Positions 15,364-22,816 of a stretch of 64,000 nucleotides of DNA are shown here, piece by piece (position 1 is the stretch's first letter; the number at the start of each line of letters is the position of its first letter). A program made the position numbers and the translations under genes. Origin of the DNA: Pedobacter montanisoli (GTDB lineage Bacteria > Bacteroidota > Bacteroidia > Sphingobacteriales > Sphingobacteriaceae). The stretch spans positions 558,001 through 622,000 of the forward strand of contig NZ_JALGBH010000002.1 in the NCBI RefSeq assembly GCF_022809115.1, read 5' to 3'. Under the pieces are notes generated by a model. That model had not been told where the DNA came from. It saw only the letters and a program-made list of their open reading frames with translations, and did no database searches.

Positions 15364-18003
15364 TTAATAATTGAAAGTGGCTTTTAGTAAACCAATACGG
15401 CCCGGAATATTATAACTACCGTTAGAGTAATTATTGGCAGAAACATAAATGGCTTCAAATTTCTTTACATTAAATAGGTTGTTCACTACAAAATCTATAT
15501 CAGTTTTGATTTTAGCAATGCGGTAACGTACAGAAAAATCTGCAAACACGTAACTCAGATTGGGTTGGTCTTTCTGGTAGGTAAGAAGATAGTCGGTATT
15601 TAAGAAGAAACTGATATCTTTTATGCTATACCTCACACCCGCATTTTGCTTAAACTGATTAAAGCTGGTTTTAACCTGTGTTTGTTTGGCAGTATTGAAA
15701 GATTGATTAAAAAGCCCTTCATAAGTTATACTTAATGACTTAATAAACCTGCTTTCAAAACCAAATTTATACTGGTAATTATTGCTGCTGTAAGGTAACA
15801 ATACATTATTCTGTAGCTGGTTAAAACTAGAATTAGAATAAGAAGCATTTAAATTAACAGTAGTGCTTATATCAAATAAATACTTGCTGATGCCCGCTGT
15901 AGTATTTAAACTTCTTACAGTGTTCTTTAAAGGTAACACGATTCTTTCCTGTGTGTTATTGGTTAACTGATAGGATGAGATCGTATTATTATTTATGATA
16001 CTATAGTTTGCACCTAAATTGGCAAAGAACATTTTTACAGCTTTTTTGTAATTAAAAGATCCCCCAAAATTATGTACGTTGCTCTCTGAAAGAGGTGCAT
16101 TGTTAGAGAAGAATGAACGGTAGTTCTTTAAAATAGTGCCATGGTAAACATCGGTAATGTTACCTACGTTGTTGCGGAATGCATAATTTATATTGAACTC
16201 ATTTTCTCTGCCAACCTTTTGCTGCAATCTAAATACCGGATTAAAGATCAATTTTTCTAAACCACTGTTTACATTCTGCAGATCATCTTTATAATTAATG
16301 TCTATCCAGCTAAGTGGTAAGGCCAGATTGGCCTTGGTTCTACCAGTACTGTACTCAACAGAAGATTCTGCATAATAGTTCAGCTTATTCCAGTTTAGGT
16401 CATTTTTCATGCTTTGATCAACCTCTGTTTGCGTACTGCCATCTAAATTTTTGATCAGGTTACTATTCAGCGTTTGGTTCTGGTAATTCAAGCCTAATTT
16501 ATAAGAGTGCGTAAATTGGCCTTTTGCAAAACTGATGGCTGCATAATTATTGGTATAAAATGCAGGGATGTTTACTTTTTGATTTAATCCTGCATAGGGT
16601 TGATTGTTGTTCAGTATATCAGCATTAATACCAGGACTAATGCCCAGATTTTCGGGCTGTGCACTTTTATCGATAAAAGAATACAGGTTTAATGTATTGT
16701 TTTTGCTGATTTTGAAGCGGTAATTCAGATCGTTAGAAAAATCGAACATTTCCTGTCTTAATACCTGGTTAGCTGCAATCTGATTAATGACCACATTAGA
16801 AATGGTTTTAATTGGATTATATTCAGCGGTAAGCGCATTGTTGAGGTAGGTATTTTCTTTATTCTGATTAAGGGTAAATTGTCCTTTTAAGCGTTGCGGC
16901 TGTAAGGTGTTGTACTGCGTTTCTTGATAGCTGATGGTCTGATTACCCAGATAGGTTTCAGAAAAGCGGTTATAAGCCATACTCTGTTTATCGTACAGGT
17001 AATGCATATTAGCCCTTAATTGCAGGTCTTTATTGAATTTGAACAGGTTATTGAGATTGGCTATACCCAAATTGTTGAACAGCGTTCTGTTTGCCGGAAG
17101 GGTAGGCACACCTACAGAACCAGCAGATAAAAATGCACTAGGTTTAGGGTTTGCCGCAAAACCAAAACTGGTTAATTCGCTAGAGGCATCTATGCCTGCG
17201 TTGTTGCCTTTAATACTGTTTACAAATTTGGTATCTTTCTTAAATAACATGCCATTAAAACTACCATCAAATTTTTCAGGTAATCCTAAGCCAGCCTTGA
17301 TATCACCCATCATTTTTAACTTGGCATCGTCTTTTATTTGGAGGTTAATGGCCACATCATCACTGTTATTGTTTTTTTGCAACATTTTAATGGGCTGATC
17401 GTTTTCAATAACCTGTACTTTATCAACTGCTCCATGCGGAATAGATTTAGTGCCAATTCCATATTTGTCATTAAGCAGATTATCCCCATCTATGTAAAGG
17501 TTTTTAACATCCTTGCCATTGTATGATATTTTCCCATTTTCTTCAACTGTAACGCCAGGCATTTTTTTTAGTACATCGCCAATAGAACGATCCTGTTTAT
17601 CGCTAAAATCAGATACACGGTAATTTAAAGTATCGCCATTGTAACTTAAAGACGGACGGTTTTTAATTTCAACCGTTTTTAATTCCATTTCTTTTTCTTT
17701 AAGTATAAAGTTGTAGCTATCCTTCTGCGCAGAAATATCAAGCGTTTCTGTAGCGTAACCCAATATTTTGGCTTCTAATTTTAATCCTGCTTCCTCCTTA
17801 GGTAGAGTTAGGGTAAAAGCACCTTTATCATTAGTTCTGGTATAATTTACAATGTTATCTTCCTGATCTTTAATGTTAATGATACAGGCATCAACGGGCT
17901 TGCCGTTAGCATCGCTCACCTTACCCTTTAGCTGCTTTTGTGCAAGCGCACTGAAGCAGACTAAAAGGTTAATGATGAAACATAAACAAATTGGCTTATT
18001 CAT
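15364..18003 (-). CDS. TonB-dependent-receptor-like outer-membrane beta-barrel protein
   Basis: An 879-aa outer-membrane protein. Signal peptide MNKPICLCFIINLLVCFSALAQ, then a carboxypeptidase-regulatory-like beta-sandwich (about 23-110: KQLKGKVSDANGKPVDACIINI), a plug domain (about 120-225: SIGDVLKKMPGVTVEENGKISYNGKDVKNLYIDGDN) and a long barrel ending in an aromatic residue (ATFNY). The plug lacks an obvious TonB box, as is usual in this subgroup. It lies 31 bp after a GLPGLI gene, the pairing seen throughout Bacteroidota. Cargo unknown; antimicrobial-peptide or metal-linked functions have been suggested for relatives. Confidence 0.9.
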   Translation of the reverse strand: MNKPICLCFIINLLVCFSALAQKQLKGKVSDANGKPVDACIINIKDQEDNIVNYTRTNDKGAFTLTLPKEEAGLKLEAKILGYATETLDISAQKDSYNFILKEKEMELKTVEIKNRPSLSYNGDTLNYRVSDFSDKQDRSIGDVLKKMPGVTVEENGKISYNGKDVKNLYIDGDNLLNDKYGIGTKSIPHGAVDKVQVIENDQPIKMLQKNNNSDDVAINLQIKDDAKLKMMGDIKAGLGLPEKFDGSFNGMLFKKDTKFVNSIKGNNAGIDASSELTSFGFAANPKPSAFLSAGSVGVPTLPANRTLFNNLGIANLNNLFKFNKDLQLRANMHYLYDKQSMAYNRFSETYLGNQTISYQETQYNTLQPQRLKGQFTLNQNKENTYLNNALTAEYNPIKTISNVVINQIAANQVLRQEMFDFSNDLNYRFKISKNNTLNLYSFIDKSAQPENLGISPGINADILNNNQPYAGLNQKVNIPAFYTNNYAAISFAKGQFTHSYKLGLNYQNQTLNSNLIKNLDGSTQTEVDQSMKNDLNWNKLNYYAESSVEYSTGRTKANLALPLSWIDINYKDDLQNVNSGLEKLIFNPVFRLQQKVGRENEFNINYAFRNNVGNITDVYHGTILKNYRSFFSNNAPLSESNVHNFGGSFNYKKAVKMFFANLGANYSIINNNTISSYQLTNNTQERIVLPLKNTVRSLNTTAGISKYLFDISTTVNLNASYSNSSFNQLQNNVLLPYSSNNYQYKFGFESRFIKSLSITYEGLFNQSFNTAKQTQVKTSFNQFKQNAGVRYSIKDISFFLNTDYLLTYQKDQPNLSYVFADFSVRYRIAKIKTDIDFVVNNLFNVKKFEAIYVSANNYSNGSYNIPGRIGLLKATFNY

Positions 18004-18034
18004 GTTGTATTGTGTGTTTGGTTTTTAAATAAGA

Positions 18035-18982
18035 TTATTTCTCAGGCAATTCAATAGGATTATTAAAAGTGAATTTAACTGCAGGAACCGAAGCGGCTAC
18101 GGTCATTCTACGTCCGGTTGTGGTGATCATACTACCCATATCCATTCCGCGTGCTGCCATTTGCGTTTTATAAAAGCCTTGAGGATCTTTATCTCGGGCT
18201 TCTTTTAACCTTGCCAGTTCTTTAGCACTTATTTGTGAGGCATTTTCAGGTAATTTAATTTCTTCAAAAGGTAATGTAGAGGAGTTACCCAATGCTACCA
18301 TTTTTACTCCCGGAACAACATTAGAATTATCAGTGCCTTTTAATTCGGCTATTTTTTCAGGGGTCATTTTTTCAAAACTGATAAAATCGAAACGTACTTC
18401 ATTTTTATCATCATAAGCTTCTGCAATTAAACCTGGCAGGTTATTAAGCTTCCATGGACCGGCTTGAAAAGGCATATCAGGGTTAAACCATGCTGTCCAG
18501 TTGCGGCCTTTAAAACGGGCTGTAGCCTTGGTACATTTCATATCGGCTATGAGTTTGGTTTCTTTGGTAATGGTCCAATTAGGCTTATCTAGAGGATTTT
18601 CTATCAGATAGTCGTTAATAAGGTTTTCTTTTTCAAAGAACTTGTTATCTTTCAGAAAAAAATAAAAATCTACATTGGTAACAGGAGTGGTTGATGTTCT
18701 GTTAATAGAAATTGAAGTAGGTTGACCGCCCTGGTTCTTGATCTGTTCTTCGATAGATTTTCTAACCTGTATATCTCTTTTAATACGATCATAGCTGGTA
18801 TAATACGCAGTATTCTTACCTAAAAAAACGATCATTTCTTCAGGGATTACATTATCACGTTGGGTAGTATCTTTAACGTGCGAAAGTTTATAGGTAATTG
18901 TAGCTAAGGTTTTATCGGCCTTCTGGGCAAAACTATTGACACTGATTACAACAGCCAATAGGGAGAAATAAAGTTTTTTCAT
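18035..18982 (-). CDS. GLPGLI-family exported protein
   Basis: A 315-aa protein with a signal peptide (MKKLYFSLLAVVISVNSFAQ). The family signature is clear: AWFNPDMPFQAGPWKLNNLPGLIAEAYDDKNEVRFDFISFE, where LPGLI is the naming motif. GLPGLI proteins sit beside TonB-linked barrels and are believed to act in the periplasm, but their biochemistry is unknown. First gene of a two-gene operon with the barrel protein. A BlaI-type dyad covers its promoter region (19010-19024), so I infer control by the BlaI/M56 pair encoded nearby. Confidence 0.9.
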   Translation of the reverse strand: MKKLYFSLLAVVISVNSFAQKADKTLATITYKLSHVKDTTQRDNVIPEEMIVFLGKNTAYYTSYDRIKRDIQVRKSIEEQIKNQGGQPTSISINRTSTTPVTNVDFYFFLKDNKFFEKENLINDYLIENPLDKPNWTITKETKLIADMKCTKATARFKGRNWTAWFNPDMPFQAGPWKLNNLPGLIAEAYDDKNEVRFDFISFEKMTPEKIAELKGTDNSNVVPGVKMVALGNSSTLPFEEIKLPENASQISAKELARLKEARDKDPQGFYKTQMAARGMDMGSMITTTGRRMTVAASVPAVKFTFNNPIELPEK

Positions 18983-19009
18983 ATTTATTCTATTTGTTTA
19001 TCGTAAATC

Positions 19010-19024
19010 TACGAATAATTCGTA
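19010..19024. promoter_or_regulatory. Candidate BlaI operator before the GLPGLI/TonB operon
   Basis: A perfect dyad TACGAAT-A-ATTCGTA, which contains the TACGA-N5-TCGTA core also found before blaI. Another outward-facing TCGTA/TACGA pair (19001-19014) adjoins it, giving four half-sites in 24 bp. It sits 28 bp upstream of the minus-strand start codon. Confidence 0.6.
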
Positions 19025-19161
19025 ATAACAAAAATGTTTTAACACTTTTTAACGATGCATATTGCTGAAAGAGATATATAGCATGGTTTAGAAGTCTGAA
19101 AACTTTGGCATGCTCACTTTAAAAATGTATATTTAACATACATCACTAAAAAAACTTATCT

Positions 19162-20211
19162 ATGAAAAAATCATTATTCACGTTATTAATAACGTGCAGC
19201 AGCTTCTTTTTACCCTTCAACAGTTTATTTGCCTGTACCCGGGTGGTTTATAAGGGCCCAAATGGGAATGTGATTACCGCCCGATCAATGGACTGGAAAG
19301 ATGAGATTCAGGCAAATATCTGGGCTTTTCCGCGTGGTATGCAGCGATCTGGCGAGGTTGGCCCTAGATCGGTAGAATGGACTTCAAAGTATGGAAGTGT
19401 AATTAGCAGTGCCTGGGACATTGCCACTGTTGACGGTTTAAATGAAAAAGGTTTGGTAGCCAATGTTTTGTGGCTGGTAGAATCTGAATATCCTAAGTTT
19501 GATCCTAAAGGGAGTAAAAGAGGAATTTCAATCTCGGCCTGGGCACAATATGTATTGGATAATTACGGCACGGTTGAAGAGGCTGTGCAGGTTTTAAAGA
19601 AAGAACCCTTTGTAATTGTGAGCGATTATGTGCCGGGTACGAAAAAATTTACCACCCTGCATTTATCTATATCTGATGCCAAAGGAGATAATGCCATTTT
19701 TGAATACGTTAAAGGCAAACTGATGGTTCATCATAGTAATAAATATACGGTAATGACCAACTCGCCTTTATTTAATGAGCAGCTTGCACTAGATAGTTAC
19801 TGGAAAAGCGTACCGGGAACAATGGTATTGCCCGGAACGAACAGGGCCGCCGATCGTTTTGTACGGGCTTCTTATTATATCAATGCCATACCTCAAACAG
19901 AAGATGCAAGAATTGCCGTAGCAAGTGTATTCAGCGTAATCAGAAACTGTTCTGTACCTTTTGGTATTTCATCAGAAACTGAACCTAATATCTCATCAAC
20001 CCGCTGGCGTTCTGTTGCCGATCAGAAAAATCTGGTTTATTACTTTGAAACTGTATTAACCCCCAATACTTTCTGGGTAAATCTTAAAGATTTTGATCTG
20101 AGCAATAGGGGAAAGGTGATGAAGTTAGATTTATCTAATTATGCTACGTACAATGGTAAAACCAATGGCTATTTTAAAGAAACCAAAGCTTTTAAGTTTT
20201 TAGGGATTTAA
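19162..20211 (+). CDS. Choloylglycine hydrolase/penicillin V acylase-family amidase
   Basis: A 349-aa Ntn-hydrolase. A signal peptide (MKKSLFTLLITCSSFFLPFNSLFA) ends exactly before Cys25, so cleavage would expose the catalytic N-terminal cysteine, as the mechanism requires. Downstream CTRVVYKGPNGNVITARSMDW carries the conserved Arg and Asp. Other family marks are VDGLNEKGLVANVLWL and a late Asn/Arg-bearing segment (YTVMTNSPLFNEQ; SSTRWRSVADQ). It hydrolyses linear amide bonds: bile-salt, penicillin V or N-acyl-homoserine-lactone amides are possibilities. In a soil/aquatic-type genome the last two are more likely, but this cannot be decided here. Confidence 0.92.
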   Translation: MKKSLFTLLITCSSFFLPFNSLFACTRVVYKGPNGNVITARSMDWKDEIQANIWAFPRGMQRSGEVGPRSVEWTSKYGSVISSAWDIATVDGLNEKGLVANVLWLVESEYPKFDPKGSKRGISISAWAQYVLDNYGTVEEAVQVLKKEPFVIVSDYVPGTKKFTTLHLSISDAKGDNAIFEYVKGKLMVHHSNKYTVMTNSPLFNEQLALDSYWKSVPGTMVLPGTNRAADRFVRASYYINAIPQTEDARIAVASVFSVIRNCSVPFGISSETEPNISSTRWRSVADQKNLVYYFETVLTPNTFWVNLKDFDLSNRGKVMKLDLSNYATYNGKTNGYFKETKAFKFLGI

Positions 20212-20234
20212 ATTTTTTGTAAATTTTATAACAG

Positions 20235-20265
20235 CGCAATCCGGTAAAATGGGTTGCGTTTTTTT
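20235..20265 (+). terminator. Rho-independent terminator
   Basis: CGCAATCC-N8-GGGTTGCG hairpin and seven T after the amidase gene. The following gap to 20525 (about 260 bp) shows no gene or repeat I can support. Confidence 0.85.
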
Positions 20266-20525
20266 ATGTTTAACCTCCAGATGTTTTTCTATGATGCTTA
20301 TCTGCTGTAAATGAACTACCTAAATTAGATTTGCTTTGTTTATTCTTTTATGGTATATTGCTTATTGTAAGTCTTTATTTTACAGCTAATTAATGCCTCA
20401 TGAATTTTCGCCATTCTTTTCATTCTATTTTCTTAATACACAATTGGTCGGTACATTTTGGGGTAATAATTACAACTAGAGAGATCCGTTTATAAATTAT
20501 ATTAATCTATCTAAAACCAAAAGTT

Positions 20526-21338
20526 ATGGCAAATTCAATAGCAAAAGTTTACTCAGATGCAGTAAAAGAGAACCAAAAAGTTCTGTATGGAGTTTGGGAG
20601 CCCGGATTTCCGGTTAAACTAGGAGATTTTGGTGTTATGGAAGGCAATATCTTTGTTCAGCAGGGTAATATTGCAAACATAGAAGAGCTTAAAGATCTTA
20701 AAATAAAAATACGTAAAGATAACAGCTCTGACGAAAAATTTTTTACCAGTAAAACAGGGGTACAGTTTGAGTTAAAACCGCAGGTAAAAGCCAATGCACA
20801 GAATGTTCCGGTAAATGCTTCTATTGAAATCAGTTTTTCAAAAGAAAATGCTGTGTTTTTTAATGCTGCCCAGTGCAAGTTTGAAATGATAGAAAATAAG
20901 TTTCAGGTTGGACAGAGGTTACTTGAGCTTCATAAAAAAAATAAAAATATCTGGCGCAGAGAATATGTGCTGGTTACAGATAGGGTAGTAGCCAAGCGGG
21001 CACTTATTGTTGTATCTACTTCTAATGATTATTCGATAACACTGGAAGCGGCAGCTAAAGTGCCGGTTATTGATCTGGCTAATGCTTCATTAGGTTTGAG
21101 CATTAAATCACAAAAATCGAGTGGCTATAAAGTGGTTACAGAAGAAGGGCTAATTCCTCTGGTTGGGCTTTCTAAAATCCAGTCGTCATTTTTATGGTTT
21201 GATAATGAATTTAAACCTTATGCTAAAAATTATTCAGATATGATGCTTGAAACCATTAAAAACAGTCCACTTATACAAACAGAAGAAAGCAATAAAGATC
21301 TTGTTTTTGCTCAATATACAGAGGATATATATGCTTAG
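20526..21338 (+). CDS. Hypothetical 270-aa beta-rich protein at the island edge
   Basis: Not recognised. No signal peptide and no transmembrane helix, so presumably cytosolic or released by a non-Sec route. The N-terminus WEPGFPVKLGDFGVMEGNIFVQQGNI suggests a compact beta domain, and the middle alternates strands (VQFELKPQVKANAQNVPVNASIEISF) with a long helix. The C-terminal part is acidic. Monocistronic with its own terminator, convergent with the peptidoglycan-binding gene. I assign it to the island only by position and by its lack of core-genome character; a pore-forming or ligand-binding role would be a guess. Confidence 0.75.
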   Translation: MANSIAKVYSDAVKENQKVLYGVWEPGFPVKLGDFGVMEGNIFVQQGNIANIEELKDLKIKIRKDNSSDEKFFTSKTGVQFELKPQVKANAQNVPVNASIEISFSKENAVFFNAAQCKFEMIENKFQVGQRLLELHKKNKNIWRREYVLVTDRVVAKRALIVVSTSNDYSITLEAAAKVPVIDLANASLGLSIKSQKSSGYKVVTEEGLIPLVGLSKIQSSFLWFDNEFKPYAKNYSDMMLETIKNSPLIQTEESNKDLVFAQYTEDIYA

Positions 21339-21360
21339 AATTAGTATTTTAAGATTAAAC

Positions 21361-21391
21361 AAAAAAGCACGTATTAAACACGTGCTTTTTT
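21361..21391. terminator. Bidirectional terminator
   Basis: AAAAAGCACGT...ACACGTGCTTTTTT hairpin with A-run on one side and T-run on the other, between two convergent genes. Confidence 0.85.
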
Positions 21392-21413
21392 GTTTAAATA
21401 CGCTATAGAACCA

Positions 21414-22343
21414 TTATATTTTTTTATATTTTAGATTAATCTTTAACTCTTCAGCGGTTAAAGGTCCGGCAATACCATCAGCACCATCTTTGCCAAAAAC
21501 TTTGAGCTGAAAATTTACCAAAGCCCTCATGGTTCTCTCGCCAAAATCGCCATCTATATTTCCTTCGTAATATGATTTTGTTTTTAAAGCCTCCTGCAAA
21601 ACAGATACAAGTAAACCTTTAGAGCCAAACCTTAGTTTAAAGGTTTTTGGTGTGTTACCCGATGCAAGCTGAAAAACTTCGGTTCCGGTAAATAACAGGT
21701 AGGGGAAAGAATTTTGTGGTATGTTGTAAGCATTTTTATGAAAAACTGCCCATGGTCCTATGTTTTTTTCTCTGCCTGGTCTGCCGCATTTAGGATAACC
21801 CATAATAACCTGGCATCCGGCACTTGAATAACTGGTAGAGTCTAAACTCTGGAACCATCCACAATGCATATTATCCTGCGGATTGCTGTATTCAATACGA
21901 TCATCTTTGTCATAATCCAGATCATCTGCACTTCTTCTGATTGGGCGTATGGCATTTTGCCTAAATGCTTCATGTCCGGTAGCTGTTCCGGCTTTATGCC
22001 ATCCCTTGCGGTAATCATTGTACATACCGGTAAACAAGCTATTGGCACCTAATCCCTCGTGCACCAAAGCTGCTTTTATACTGCTGATATGGGGTACGGT
22101 ACTGGCAGGGAATGAAGCCAGTTGGTTTGTTTTGATAGCCCATTGCAATATGGTACATCTGGGATTGATATAATTGAGATCCATTAGGTTCAACGTCTGG
22201 GCTTTTTTAAAAGACTGATCGTTTGGAGTAGTACTGATAGCCCCTCTTACACCGATAAAAATAAGATCGCTTTCTGGTAAAGTGTACTGGTTAATATGGA
22301 TGAGATCCTTTAACAGAGTATCGTTAATGTTAAAATTTGCCAT
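21414..22343 (-). CDS. Putative peptidoglycan-active protein: Cys/His catalytic-like domain plus C-terminal peptidoglycan-binding domain
   Basis: A 309-aa protein without a signal peptide. Residues 240-305 are a PG_binding_1-like domain (GLLVSVLQEALKTKSYYEG, then GDFGERTMRALVNFQ and GIAGPLTAEEL). The central domain has His160 in DNMHCGWFQ and Cys177 in SSAGCQVI. This H...SAGC pattern resembles the active site of L,D-transpeptidase-like and related cell-wall enzymes, but the standard SHGC is replaced by SAGC, so I regard the activity as probable but not proven. The lack of export signal fits an enzyme delivered by a device or released on lysis. It faces the 270-aa gene across a shared terminator. 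Confidence 0.7.
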   Translation of the reverse strand: MANFNINDTLLKDLIHINQYTLPESDLIFIGVRGAISTTPNDQSFKKAQTLNLMDLNYINPRCTILQWAIKTNQLASFPASTVPHISSIKAALVHEGLGANSLFTGMYNDYRKGWHKAGTATGHEAFRQNAIRPIRRSADDLDYDKDDRIEYSNPQDNMHCGWFQSLDSTSYSSAGCQVIMGYPKCGRPGREKNIGPWAVFHKNAYNIPQNSFPYLLFTGTEVFQLASGNTPKTFKLRFGSKGLLVSVLQEALKTKSYYEGNIDGDFGERTMRALVNFQLKVFGKDGADGIAGPLTAEELKINLKYKKI

Positions 22344-22503
22344 GAGATAGTTTAATTTAGTTTAAATAATAAGTATAAATATAAAATTTTTGTTAAACAT
22401 TAGAAAAAAGTAAATAAGCTCTTTGCTTATTCAATAAATGTTTATATCTTGAGCTTACACAACCAAATTTTTATTCTTTCATTAAAAACCAAGACGCACT
22501 CCT

Positions 22504-22566
22504 ATGAAGACAAAACAAGCTCAAAGAAAACAGGCTGATAACAAGCTGTCTTTTTTTAACGGATAA
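22504..22566 (+). other. Short open frame (20 codons), possible micropeptide
   Basis: ATG to TAA encoding a basic 20-residue peptide (MKTKQAQRKQADNKLSFFNG) in the 473-bp gap before the 711-aa gene. No second copy or partner is visible. It could be a leader peptide or chance; the rest of the gap is A/T-rich and holds no gene I can support. Confidence 0.2.
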
Positions 22567-22728
22567 GACTTTTTCTTTCCTAAAAAATTCCGGAAAATTT
22601 ATCTGTAAACATTTCTTCTGGTATTGATTTACCAGTAGCTAGGTACTTTTTACAAACACAGAATTATATATAACTGCTAAACCTTAAAATTAGGTTTGGG
22701 TTTTTCTACTCTTATTACTTTATATGCT

Positions 22729-22803
22729 ATGAAAAACTTAAAAATTTTACTTTCATGCTTTTTGCTGGTTAGCAGTACAACATTTATAAAAACCTCTAAA
22801 TAA
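22729..22803 (+). pseudogene. Orphan signal-peptide-like frame (24 codons), probable gene remnant
   Basis: ATG to TAA encoding a signal-peptide-like peptide (MKNLKILLSCFLLVSSTTF, then IKTSK). It ends 13 bp before the start of the 711-aa gene and is not in its frame (88-bp offset). It looks like the 5' end of a former exported protein whose body has been replaced, or a leader peptide. Confidence 0.35.
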
Positions 22804-22816
22804 CTCAGGACCCGGT

